64,000 nucleotides of DNA from Eremophila alpestris peregrina (Eukaryota; Chordata; Aves; Passeriformes; Alaudidae), in the NCBI GenBank assembly GCA_009792885.1, contig WMCF01000030.1:2665186-2729185 (forward strand), read 5' to 3'. This document shows, one piece after another, positions 28,301 to 37,600 of the stretch; positions within the stretch are counted from its first letter, which is position 1, and each line of letters opens with the position of its first letter. The notes under the pieces were generated by a model, which made no database searches, was not told the DNA's origin, and saw only the letters and a list, made by a program, of their open reading frames with translations. The translations under genes and the position numbers were made by a program.

Positions 28301-28531
28301 GCCCCCCCTCCAAGAACGCTGAGCCCCCGCGGGTCACTCAGCACCCGGGAACGCCGACAGCAAGCGGGAGCGGACGGACGGGCGGGTGTCCAGTTACAGG
28401 TGCCGCGTCCAGCGCCGCCGGGGCCACCTCAGGCCGCTGCGACGCCCCCCCGCCACCCCGCCGAGCGCACAGGCCGCCCGCGTCTCCCCCTTACCGAGCA
28501 GGGCGGCCGCCGCCAGCAGCCCCCGGGCCAT
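10178..28531 (-). CDS. LAMP1: LAMP1, complete coding region in nine exons (lysosome-associated membrane protein 1)
   Basis: LAMP1 is a heavily glycosylated type I protein of the lysosome membrane. Nine exons total 1251 bases, or 416 residues, against about 417 in human. Residues 1-17 form a signal peptide (MARGLLAAAALLGFLQA, cleavage probably before SSSFEV). Two lumenal LAMP domains each carry four cysteines (in KVC, SSC, YRC, TEC; then GTC, GRC, YKC, EEC). A Pro/Thr/Ser-rich hinge covers about 184-216. I count 16 N-X-S/T sequons. The membrane segment is about 382-405, followed by the short tail RKRSHAGYQTI, whose GYQTI end is the YXXΦ lysosome-sorting signal. The start is chosen for its strong context (GACATGG) and because it opens the signal peptide. 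It converges on GRTP1 and lies downstream of CUL4A on the same strand. Confidence 0.97.
10915..11085 (-). CDS. LAMP1: LAMP1 exon 8 (end of second lumenal domain)
   Basis: 171 bases, phase 1 at both ends. It encodes PKFEASNNSMSELI, VGNSYKCSSEENLQV and FKIDGDKFGP, with one cysteine and one NNS sequon. The donor is GTAAGA and the acceptor CTTGCACAG. It joins the preceding exon as A|AT (Asn). Confidence 0.96.
11261..11330 (-). CDS. LAMP1: LAMP1 exon 7
   Basis: A 70-base exon encoding NASAEKFFLQGVSVSTTLPS and EAK, with the conserved FFLQG core. The donor is GTAAGG and the acceptor a long T-run ending AAAG. The NAS sequon opens the exon. Confidence 0.95.
12216..12338 (-). CDS. LAMP1: LAMP1 exon 6
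   Basis: 41 codons, phase 0 at both ends, starting MGLDLLNFIPRNTTSSG and ending VIFQFAL. One cysteine and three sequons (NTT, NTS, NLT) fall here. The acceptor is CTTCTCTCTCAG and the donor GTAAGA. Confidence 0.96.
13748..13965 (-). CDS. LAMP1: LAMP1 exon 5 (hinge and start of second lumenal domain)
   Basis: 218 bases, entered in phase 1. TECAEDM closes the first lumenal domain. A Thr/Pro/Ser-rich hinge follows (for example TTTIVPTTPKQTTSPVPATS), then KYNVTGPNGTCVLAYMGLQL and NITYPKKDEK. The hinge suits O-glycosylation. A proposed LTR lies close upstream of its acceptor (CTTTTCCTGCAG). Confidence 0.96.
13966..17548 (-). other. LAMP1: LAMP1 intron between exons 4 and 5
   Basis: A 3.6 kb GT-AG intron. 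Its exon-5-proximal end holds the proposed LTR (about 13,994-14,598). The rest shows no exon; frames of 107-131 codons on both strands here look like chance. Confidence 0.8.
13994..14598 (-). mobile_element. Probable solo LTR of an endogenous retrovirus, in LAMP1 intron 4
   Basis: Read on the minus strand, the block starts TGTGGGAAAC and contains a TATAAAA (14191-14185). About 95 bases later comes AATAAA (14090-14085), then a short U5-like tail. This is the U3-R-U5 order of an LTR. No gag, pol or env-like frame adjoins it, so it is read as solo. The 3' edge is uncertain, between 13,994 and about 14,030. GGTAAT occurs just before the TG and again at 13993-13988, possibly a target-site duplication, but the inner end there is not the expected CA. 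The family was not identified by search. Confidence 0.5.
17549..17710 (-). CDS. LAMP1: LAMP1 exon 4
   Basis: 162 bases, phase 1 at both ends. It encodes GMKTVSHKSIIQAHMGTKYR, CINSRHINMKNVNVT and LEAYLTNGTFSVN. Three sequons lie wholly inside it (NVT twice, NGT) and a fourth (NKT) is completed across the junction with exon 5. The donor is GTAAGT and the acceptor CTTTTTACAG. Confidence 0.96.
17814..18027 (-). CDS. LAMP1: LAMP1 exon 3
   Basis: 71 codons plus one base, starting FVHFFLPQSASVD, then SSCGKDNTSHPVLVLDFGAG and YNLSDATLFPNSTAG. It contains one cysteine and four sequons. The acceptor is TTCTACCCCACAG and the donor GTAAAA. The intron between it and exon 4 is only 103 bp. Confidence 0.96.
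18028..19348 (-). other. LAMP1: LAMP1 intron between exons 2 and 3
   Basis: A 1.3 kb GT-AG intron. Nothing beyond ordinary intronic sequence is seen. Confidence 0.85.
19349..19464 (-). CDS. LAMP1: LAMP1 exon 2 (signal peptide end and start of first lumenal domain)
   Basis: 38 codons plus two bases. It encodes FLQASSSFEVKDSSGKVCII to NNGQNE. The acceptor at ATTTTTATCAG is required, because the second AG, 11 bases further on (TTTTTACAG), would put a stop in frame after a few codons. The donor is GTAAGG. Confidence 0.94.
19465..28494 (-). other. LAMP1: LAMP1 intron 1
   Basis: A 9 kb GT-AG intron, the largest complete one in the window. It carries a perfect 18-base tandem duplication at 19877-19912. 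No exon, CR1 copy or RNA gene was recognised. The 163-codon frame at 23243-23734 overlaps others and has no familiar motif. Confidence 0.8.
19877..19912. repeat. Perfect 18-base tandem duplication
   Basis: GCTGTACCAGGACTCTCA occurs twice, back to back, in LAMP1 intron 1. It is probably a recent local duplication. Confidence 0.9.
28495..28531 (-). CDS. LAMP1: LAMP1 exon 1 (start codon and signal peptide)
   Basis: ATG at 28531-28529 sits in GACATGGCC (A at -3, G at +4). Twelve codons (MARGLLAAAALL) plus one base precede the donor GTAAGG. Joining to exon 2 gives the hydrophobic signal peptide. It lies inside the CpG island, and the next exon is 9 kb away. Confidence 0.93.
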
Positions 28532-28656
28532 GTCGGGGCGCAGGGACGGGGCGCGGCGGAGCGGGCACGGGCCGAGGGCGGGCACGGGCAGGGGGCGGCG
28601 GCGGCGGCTCCGCGCTCGGGGCGCTCTGGCGACGGCCCCGACCGATCATGTGACAG

Positions 28657-28664
28657 TGACGTCA
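28657..28664. promoter_or_regulatory. LAMP1: Full cAMP response element upstream of LAMP1
   Basis: TGACGTCA is the complete palindromic CRE bound by CREB/ATF factors. It lies between the two E-boxes, so the three sites fall within 45 bases (28646-28690). Confidence 0.75.
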
Positions 28665-28680
28665 CAGGGGCGGGTCGCCC

Positions 28681-28690
28681 GTCACGTGAC
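28681..28690. promoter_or_regulatory. LAMP1: CLEAR element (TFEB/TFE3-type E-box) upstream of LAMP1
   Basis: GTCACGTGAC is a perfect 10-base palindrome and the consensus CLEAR box through which TFEB-family factors switch on lysosomal genes. It is 150 bases upstream of the LAMP1 start codon. A related E-box, TCATGTGA, lies at 28646-28653. Confidence 0.85.
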
Positions 28691-28726
28691 CCGGGCCGGC
28701 GCTGCGGTGCCGTGCGGGAGGGGAGA

Positions 28727-28736
28727 TCTCGCGAGA
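28727..28736. promoter_or_regulatory. TCTCGCGAGA palindrome in the CpG island
   Basis: The 10-base palindrome is a known motif of CpG-island promoters, often those firing in both directions. It sits about 195 bases upstream of the LAMP1 ATG. Function here is inferred from motif identity. Confidence 0.7.
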
Positions 28737-28739
28737 GCG

Positions 28740-28870
28740 GGGCTGGGGAGCTCCGGGGGCAGCGGTGTGGGGGGGAAGAGTCTGGAGTGCGAGGGAGGGA
28801 GCCTGGTGCGCTCTGTGCTTGCCTCTGGCTACAAGGTGCTCCTTGCCACTGCAGCTGAAGGCAGTCTAAG
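28740..28870 (+). ncRNA. Possible first exon of a divergent transcript opposite LAMP1
   Basis: On the plus strand, just past the TCTCGCGAGA site, the sequence ends in a strong splice donor, CTAAG|GTGAGTAC, at 28870/28871. There is no recognised protein. Divergent noncoding transcription from CpG promoters is common; this assignment rests only on the donor and the motif, and the 5' limit is a guess. Confidence 0.22.
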
Positions 28871-29069
28871 GTGAGTACAGTCGTCTCGCACAGAATCAAT
28901 TCAGTCCCAGCTGTATAAAAACATTGGGAGTTGGTCGTCTGTTACCTCTGAAGTGTTCTAAATGTATATACCCAGCGATACATATAAGTCATGTGTTCCA
29001 AGACAAAACAGCTTCACTAGAAGTCCCTATTTCACATAGCTTCAGATGTCTGATGGTTTTTAAGGAATC

Positions 29070-29070
29070 C

Positions 29071-29101
<31 letters not shown>

Positions 29102-29104
29102 TTT
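29070..29104. repeat. Poly(T) tract
   Basis: About 35 bases of T interrupted by one C, 200 bases past the CpG island. It could be the tail of an old retroposed sequence on the minus strand or a simple microsatellite; no adjacent body or target duplication was seen. Confidence 0.8.
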
Positions 29105-30751
29105 GAGAAAACCAGGAAAGAAGGTGAAGTTAGTTTGTAAACATTCTCAGACGTAATGGAGATGGACAGCCCAGGTAATTTGAGCACTTTGTAATCCAAT
29201 GCTCTCTCTTATCCACACTGTTAGGGATATGCTTACTTCATCTGAAACCTCAGAAGCATGAATCCTGGTTCTAGTACAATGGGAATGTATGCCAATAGCA
29301 GCGTGCCTCTGCTTTCTCACAATGTCCTTGTCCTTACTACAGGCTGCTCCAGATTAATCAGCTCTGAGGCAGAATGATTTCTGCTCCTAAGCCACCTTCA
29401 TACATTCTTTGAACCCATTGGAAATGCAGTTTAGCTACTCCCAGCTGCTAAGGTCAAGTTCAGCTGCTGTGAACTTGACCTTTCCCTTGCTGTTTGTCTC
29501 AGTTCACTCACACTTCCTGTTTCCCCGAAGCATCCTGGATAAGTTTAGTTGCTCCTTAGGGTGGCATGGGGATTTACCTTTCATTTTCAATGCTATTGCT
29601 ATAAACACATATTTTTTAATGCTGCGTTTTTAGACACAGCAATGTATTATTTTAGTTTGTTTTTCCCTGCAGCACTTCTAGCAATCTTTATTCTTGCCAT
29701 GCATTGCCAAAAGCAGAAGTTAGTTTGAAAAAGGACATAATGAGCAGCTCTGGTCAAGGGCTTGAATGACTCATTTGCAGAGGAGTTGAGGGCAATGGAG
29801 GTGGGACACTGGTTGTTCTCATTTTGGATCACTGTTTTAGGAAACTGCACTGGGAGTGAAGGAAGGTCTATGGAACACCAAGTCTGCCACAAGACGAATG
29901 GAGAGGGAGGCTTAAGGTTAGGTTTAAACTTGGTGTGCAGTGTTTTGCCTCTCTGCTGGAAAATCAGTAGGCATCTATCAATGGGAAAACGACAGATGCT
30001 TGGATTGCTACCAAAAAAAAATTATATATGTAAGTTGCTTAAAGCAACAATATTGTGGTCAAATTTGGTAAATAAAGAACATAAGGTTATCAGCAGAGAA
30101 TGATGTTGATCTTCCATGCTCTGGATCATTAGCTCACTAGGCATTTATTAATGGTGCAGAGATGGCATACCAATTTCCACTTCCTTTCAGTCCAGTGTGC
30201 ACAACCACATTGGCCATCAGCCCCATTGCTTGCTAACTTGTTGGCTGACATCAATCAAACATGATAGCAGGGTAAGACATAAAGTTACAGCTTCTGTAAA
30301 AGCTGCTATATACACAGCCTGGAGATCCAAATGAGTGCCGTCACTGAGGGAAATGAAACATAGTCCATACCCAGCCCTTACACACTTCATCTGACAGAGC
30401 TGCTGCTGGCCAGCCAGCATGCTCACAGGCCCAGATATGAACCATGATGCACTCCCTGGCCTTTCTTCAGAGCCATGAATGCAGAATGGGCTGCTCGTGG
30501 GAAACACCCAGGAGATGTAGGAGCCATTAGTACAATAAAAGCTGTCCTGTGAGGTCAAGGCAGAGTACCAGCAAGGGAGACAGAGTACAAGCTAGGAATG
30601 TTTACCAGGAAAGAATTTCCAGAAAACGTGACTATTTTCCCATAGCCTTTTGCTGAGTATTACCTGACTTCACACAGTTATTTCCTTTCTGAAGAGACTT
30701 GCTAGAGTCCACTCTCCTGAACATACCTGCCAAAGATAAGAACCCTACAAA

Positions 30752-31446
30752 TAGAATGGAACCATTTAGGTTGGAAAAGACCTCAAATATCACTGAGTTC
30801 AACTGGTAACCCAGCACTACCTAGTCTACCACTAAACTATGTCCCTTAAGCACCACATCTATAGGTCTTCTATCCCTGCAGGGATAGTGACTTCATCACT
30901 TCATCACTTCCCTAGACAGCCTGACCCAGTGATTGACAACTCTTCCAGTAAAGGAATTTTTCCTGATATCCAATCAAAACCTCCCCTGGCACAGCTTGAG
31001 GTCTTTTCCTCTCATCCTGTCACTTGTAAACTGAGAGAAGATGCCAACCCCCACGTGGTTACAGTCTCCTTTCAGGCAGTTTAGAGAGCAATAAGGCTCC
31101 CTCTCTGAGTCTTTTTTTTTCCCCAGCCTTAACATCTCCAGCTCCCGCAGCTGCTCCTCACAGGACTTGTGCTCCAGACCCTTCACCAGCTCCACTGCCT
31201 TTCTCTGCACACTCGTCAGCCCCTCAATGTTTTTTTCTCATTGTGAGGGGCCCAGAACTGAACACAGGATTTGAGCTGTGGCCTCACCAGTGCTGAGTAC
31301 AGGGGGACAATCCCTGCCCTGACCCTCCTAGCCACACCATTGCTGATACAGGCCAAGCTGTCACTGGCCTTCTTGGCCACCTGGCCCAGGTTCTTTTCCA
31401 TCAGGCAGCTTCCCAGCCACTCACCCCCCAGCCTGGAGCAGTGCAG
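30752..31446 (-). mobile_element. CR1 LINE fragment (3' end, truncated)
   Basis: On the minus strand it encodes the C-terminal end of the CR1 ORF2 reverse transcriptase protein (RAGIVPLYSALVRPQLKSC, VQFWAPHNEKK), continues through KGLEHKSCEEQLRELEMLRL and ends in the CR1 3' untranslated part (GGTTGGAAAAG-type sequence, plus strand 30760-30780). The reading frame has stops and shifts. The 5' part of the element is missing, as is usual for CR1. Confidence 0.9.
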
Positions 31447-33014
31447 AGGTAGATCTGCAGAACAAATTGAGACATTTGAATTGAACAACAAATTGAAGTT
31501 GCCTGAAAGGTATTTTTTTTTTTCCAAAGATGTATAGCACAAAGAAAGGATGAAAAATGCTGCAGCAAATCAAGAGACTTAAATTATAAACCCAGGTTTG
31601 CATAAAGGAATCCAGGGGAGGCTAAAATACAGAACTAAGAAAAAAAGACCCAAAGAGAGGGCAGAAAGGAGGATGGTTAAGGGGAGCTCTACCTGCCAGG
31701 CTTGGGAAGCACTTTTAAGTCAGCACCCAGCCTATATTCTCACACTTGTTCTCCCTCAGGACATGCTGGGCTACCTAACAGTGTGTCACATTTAGGGAAA
31801 ATTGCTTTTTATATGCATATAATGTATATTTGGATAAGTTAGAGCCCTCACCTGTATCCAGGCTCCTGCTGTCATTTTTGTCATTCCACAGAAGTTGCTA
31901 TACAGTTTGTTCTAAGGACACTGAATTGCCAAGATCCAGGTTTCCCAGATATACCTGAACATAGATGCTCTATAGAGAACATCTATTACTTTGCTACTGC
32001 CCAACACCTTCAACACTTAAACATTTCTTCCTGGAAAAGTAACAGCCTCTGCCCTGTGGGTACAGGTACACTCAGGCAATGTGATCCCTAAGGCTGCTCA
32101 GCCAAATTTTATCACCAGTTACCAAAAAGCAATCAAACAGCTGTTTCACTATGGAGAAGTGATAACCATGCTGACTCAAAGTAACTGTTTACCTGTTTCA
32201 TTCAGCACATAAAAAATCCCAGTAAGAAAAATCTGAGGAAATCAAATTAAAAATGAGGACCTGAGAAACAGCCACCATTACCTGGCCTGTCAGCCTTCTC
32301 CCAAAGCTTCTGAACCTCTGAAGCCACTTGCAGAGCAGTCTGGAAGAGTAAAAGTCTTCAGGGATCATGACATTCTCTGTAGATTCAGGGGGGTAAGGGG
32401 ATGGTAGAGATCAACAGCTGGATGAAGGATAAAGCAGAAAGGCAGAACCAAAGAGAACCCCTCTGAATCCTCTGCTTGAGGTTATTTGCAGGGGATGATA
32501 CAGGCAGGTACCAAGGGCACACAGCACAGAAAGACAGGCTTCATAATGACCACTGCTGTGGAACAACTCATTTTTAATTGCTAGACCAGAATAACATGGC
32601 CAAAGAGTTCTTAGTTTGTGGCAATTAAGAAAAACTGCACACTCAGCACTTTAACTTAACATTGCTTCTTGAGGCAGAACCATTTCAGTCATCTTCAGGG
32701 TAACACCACTGCTTTAAGCTGTTGTTTAAAACTACTGACCCAGAACATTTGGGGTCAGAAGGGGCCAGCAGTACATTCTCACTGCTACTGCACACTACTG
32801 CCAGCTTTTAGTGCAGATAAAGCCTCTCTGGCCATTGCCTTTCTGTGAAGCACATGTTTCTTTTTGGTTTAGAAGTCTGCAAAGATGGAGCTCATTGGTT
32901 TCCATACACATAAAAAGTGAACTACAAAGTGAATGGTATAACTAACACGAACAAACCAACCACAAAAATAAACTGAAGTGCCACATTCTCACAAAGGTTA
33001 AGAAATTAATACTT

Positions 33015-34507
33015 AATATGCATCAAAGATTTTATTTGCATTAACTGAAGATTGAAATATTAAAATATGTCTACATTAAATTATAATATTAAATATGCTT
33101 TAAATACAATAAACTAAATGTGTTTAGTTTCTAAACACAAAGGGAACAAAAATAATTCAGAATGCAATACAATTAATGACACCAGAGGACAGAATAAGGA
33201 CTTTTAATATGTAGTTCCACAAGTTGTCACCTCATAGCATCGTTTACTTTAAGAAGAAGTGGCCTTTTAATTGATGCACAAACCCCACATTACATAAACT
33301 TAGTAAGGTATCTCTCAAGAAAATATTGCTCAGTTAAATTCTCATTTATGTAGTGATCAAAACTCCTTTGGTAGCTCTTTTTCAGAATGAAACATACCAG
33401 TAGACAATTCAGGAAAATAAACAGTCTTGCAAGTACTACCAGAAAATGTGTCTTCCTTGTAGTTACAGTTATCTAACAGACCCTACAGTGTCATTCACTC
33501 TTAATTCAAATCAACTTACATATGTACAATATGTAACAAAGTACTCACAAAATCCTTAGTCTTTCAAAACAAAAAGCTATGCTTTCCCAATATAGAGACC
33601 ATAAAAGTATTTTTTTAAAAAAGGTTTTGTTTTGTTTAAGTGGAGCACGCTGTACAGTAGGTTCCCTGGATGTTACTGTCAAGGCAGATTAAATGTCACG
33701 GCAATTACAGAAACAGTGAAATTCACCTGCTGCCCTAAAATGAGCTAGGGCCTCTTGGTCTCAGATCTAATCTTTGCCACCCAAGCCAGCAGAAGTAGTA
33801 ATAATAGAACAATATTTCAGCTAAATAATCCAACAGCTCAGTACACACATGAATGCAGTTGTCCTCTTGGCACTTCAAGAATCTCACTTCAAAACCTGAT
33901 TTATCCAAACCAGACTGAAGTTTGTAATAACTTGGAAGAAAATTAACACAAGTTTAAGGATTTTCATGGTGCAAAACTTCAGTGTATTTCAACAACACTG
34001 CTTGTACATACATGTTCATCAGTGAAGGGTTTTTAAAAAGTTACCCAAGTTGTCACTGTAGCTAAAGAATGCAGCATTTAGGGACTTTGTGGATGCAGTT
34101 AGGAACACCTAAATGAAGAAACCAGACTTGCATCCATGACAGAAATATTTATCACACAGATGATTTTACCTTTCCATCCAACTTCAATGACATTGTAAAC
34201 AAAACTGTAAAACTACATTTAGAAGAACTCAAGAGAAAGAAAGATTAACTAAACGTAAAGAGAAACAACCCAGGACATTTAAAATTATTAAGAAGTCTTG
34301 ACAAAGGTGATCAATTAACATGTCATTTTGCTTCTTTTCCACAGCAGTGCATGCAGCTGGTTGAATAATATACATCAACCTGAAATCTGCTAAAAGGAAA
34401 GTCTGGAACAGCATAGGTATTTGGTGTCCTGAAGATGTATGTGGATGATTTTGGTTTTTATTTTTTCTTTTTAAAATTTTTTTTTAAATAAAACTATTTC
34501 TTCTCCT
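33015..34507 (-). other. CUL4A: CUL4A 3' untranslated region (inferred extent)
   Basis: After the stop codon the AT-rich sequence runs to an AATAAA on the minus strand at plus positions 33036-33031, followed by T/G-rich sequence. An earlier AATAAA (34462-34457) lies only 46 bases after the stop. The long form is preferred; neither end is proven. Confidence 0.5.
33031..33036 (-). terminator. CUL4A: Candidate distal polyadenylation signal of CUL4A
   Basis: AATAAA on the minus strand about 1.47 kb past the stop, with a T-rich and T/G-rich stretch downstream (TTTATTTTTGTGG near 32,960). A second hexamer at 34462-34457 is the proximal alternative. Confidence 0.5.
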
Positions 34508-34603
34508 TTATGCAACATAGTGGTACTGATTGGGGTTGTCTTTGTCTCTCTCCATATAGTCTCTGTCAATGAGAGATTCAATTCTCTTTTTCAAGTCTCC
34601 AGG
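34508..34603 (-). CDS. CUL4A: CUL4A terminal exon (residues 729-759)
   Basis: 31 codons plus TAA (34510-34508). It reads PGDLKKRIESLIDRDYMERD to QYHYVA, the end of the winged-helix B domain. The acceptor is CTCTTTAG. Confidence 0.97.
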   Translation of the reverse strand, partial: PGDLKKRIESLIDRDYMERDKDNPNQYHYVA

Positions 34604-37600
34604 CTAAAGAGAAGATGAGATTAGTACAACAGTTAGTAATACAAAGGCAAACATACTTAAAAAAAATACTGCTAAAAGCTATGTAAGAAATGCACCATAG
34701 TATGTAACTGATGTACTACTGATACTCTGACTTATTTCTGTTCACACAATACTTTTATCTTTGGGTTTAATTCTATGATACTTCACATTTCTTGCTCTTA
34801 TAGATAAGCTGAATAGAAACATTTATTACATATATTTAGATAAATCTAGCATGGTTTGACAAACAGAAACAAAAGTTACCTTTACAGGAAACTTCAGTTG
34901 ATTATACAATTCAGAAACAAGAAGATTATGACCAAGAGTCTTCCTCATCTTCATTATTCGTACAATAGCAGCATCAATCTGATATTGCCTGTCCTGAAAT
35001 ACTCTTTCAGTTGTGCTGACTTGTTCCTCAACCTAAAGAGCAATACAACATCACAAATCATATCACCTTCTGTAGCTACTTTTTATTAATTATACCTCTG
35101 TAGTTAGCCTTCTCAATAAAATGAAACTCATGCATTCTTACTGATCCTTGAGACAGATGCATGCATTACTGCACTCTAACAGGTATGTTATTTCTGAAGT
35201 GTACTGCTAAAGCAAGTGAAACAGAAAATTTAGGATAACGTAAAGGTAAAAATGTGTCTTATTTTACATTATTTGAAAAATTAAAGTAAATCTTAAGAAC
35301 TCCCTTCAGATTTTGGAGAGAACACCATAATTTGACAGCTCAAATACAGCAGTGTTTTGTGTCAAACTCGAGTTTGAATTTCAGGGAGTTTAATATGCAA
35401 AGGCAAAAAAGAAACAAGCCAAAGTTAATCAGAGTATGTCAAGAATGGGGATTCAGATACAACAAAAAAGGTTCATTTTCACTGCAGAATCAGGGTCAAC
35501 CCTGATTTTTATAGCCCTCTTATCTGCTAAATATGGAAGTGGCATGGTGTAATTTGATTCATGAGTTCAATATAGTACCAACACTTTAGCAATATCACAG
35601 AAACTTCTAAGATGGACTGAAACATCTACAAGATCCTTTCAATTTAATATATAGACATTTAAATTTGCAACCACAGGAAGCAATTTAAGTTGTTTTCACG
35701 TTCAGTGATTTTAAAGTCTTCATTGCCTCTGTGAGTCATCTTGACCCCTCTAAAAATTAAGTATCTTTTGAAATGAAATCTTCATTTCTTTATATGCAAA
35801 AAGTACAAGACATTATTTTTTTCCATATGGAATATGCAGATAAACAGTTAACACATAAACTGAATGAATGCAAAAAGTACGTACTGTTTCTTTCATTTGA
35901 ATCTGGTTGATCTTTATTCTAAACAATTTGTGCTTGAAATCACCATTAAAGATGAATTTATCTCCATCTTCTACATCCTTGCCCTTTGGATTTTTAATCA
36001 ATACTCGTGCTTTTCCACAAGCCAAAGACTGCAAGGTTCTTCTTAATTCACTGTCCTCTGTGAAGGAGTTCAAATATGGGAGAAAGCAGAACAAAGCATT
36101 AACATCAAGAGTTTTATGTGATTAATCTAGAAATACATTGGAAAGCTAATGATTTTATGTTAATACTTTCTTCCAACTAAGTTCCAATCAGGAAGTAGCT
36201 CACAGTGTTCAAACTTGGTCTCATCTTTCACAGGTTAAATGCTGAGACCATGCACAGAATCACATATGTCAGAGAGACAGATTTATGCTCACCTCGGTGA
36301 GTTTTCTATCCAAAATAGTTTCAGAAAGATTTCACATTAATACAAACTTAGTTTTATTGCTCTAGTTTTGTGTGGTAGTAACAAAGCTTTGGAAAACAAG
36401 AAGTCTGTGTATGACAAGAAGCTCAAAGCCACCTATTTTAAGATTTGATCAGTGTTTTTATCACACAGCAAAAAATGTATAATAGAATAAAAATACATAA
36501 GTCTAAATTGACAGAAAGATGTTTTGTGGGATGGTGGAGCTGACAGCTGTTATAGTCAAACTTCTCCCAAAACACAGAAGTAGTAGACACAAGTGTGTGA
36601 GGAAAATTTTATCTAATAATACTTAAAAGCTAAAAGCATTCAGGCAAGAAGATAAAATGAAGTCTTAAACATTCCAATTATGTTGCAAAGTCTTGTACCA
36701 TGATTTTGCATTGAAACAGCCTCTGCAGTCTCCAGAATTCACAGTATAAAATTATCACTAAATGTGTTGGATCTCCTAAACAGAGTTTTAGTCTAAAAAC
36801 TGGAAGAAAGGTTTTACAATCTAGTGCTGAAGTACAGCTGAGTAAAAGAGTAACACTTGCTATTTTTAAAATACTTTAAACTTTCACACAGAGCAACCTT
36901 TTCATTCTTTTAAACTTCCAACTGTTCTATGATTTCTAAAAAACACCCCTTTAAACAATGTGGGCTAAATAGGCATTTATGACATTTTGAGATGTTTTGT
37001 GTGTTTCAACCTCAGGAAATGCAGATTGTTGAGCTGTGTTTTTGTCCAAACACAAGGCTGCTGTTAAAACACTCCAGAGCTTTGCATGTGAAGTCACAGG
37101 TCACAGTATGCCACGGGGAAGGAATTTACAGTTACCTATCAATCCCTGAAGTAGACGTAAAAATTAGAGCTCCTAGATGCTTCCTTGACAATAAGGCAAG
37201 TAAAAACACAGAATAGATTTGGATAACACATCTCAAAGCAGCACAATTACAGAGAAGGTGACGATTCTTTCTCTGAGTAGCAGTTTATGCATTTTCTCAC
37301 TGTCATAATGTACCTCTCATTAAAGAGGCTGATGATAATTTATTGGAAGAGTGATTGCAAAATATAAGTTCCGACCAAGGCCAGTTAAGTTACAAGAAAA
37401 ATGGAGAGGAACTTGTAAATTTACAAGACCATGTAGTGACGTGACAAGGGGGAATGATTTCAAACTGAAACAGAACAGATTAGGTATTAGAAAGAAATTC
37501 TTTATTGTGAGGGTGGCAAAGCCTCCTGGGTACTCCTTCCCTGGAAGTGTTTAAGACGAGGCTGGAAGGAGCTCTGAGCAACCTGGTTTAATGGAAAGTG

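Larger units (their letters stand above)
28060..28880. promoter_or_regulatory. LAMP1: CpG island covering the LAMP1 promoter and first exon
   Basis: The base composition changes abruptly from AT-rich intron to dense GC and CG dinucleotides, with several GGGCGG Sp1-type boxes and no clear TATA box. LAMP1 exon 1 lies inside. Long open frames on both strands (up to 264 codons) reflect the GC bias, not coding. The transcription start is probably near 28,600, inferred only. Confidence 0.88.
28881..33010. other. Intergenic region between LAMP1 promoter and CUL4A 3' end
   Basis: It contains a poly(T) tract at about 29070-29104 and a CR1 copy at 30752-31446. No gene was recognised otherwise; frames of 60-113 codons are short and unrelated to known families. 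Confidence 0.75.
34604..36057 (-). other. CUL4A: CUL4A introns near the 3' end
   Basis: Introns 34604-34879 and 35033-35884, both GT-AG, carry nothing recognisable apart from the two exons between them, listed separately. Confidence 0.8.

Noticed and set aside
28033..28899. Overlapping long open frames on both strands (up to 264 codons) in the GC-rich block
   Set aside because: They come from the CpG island's base composition. They are Arg/Pro/Gly/Ala-rich, overlap one another in several frames and overlap the LAMP1 first exon; no known domain is visible.
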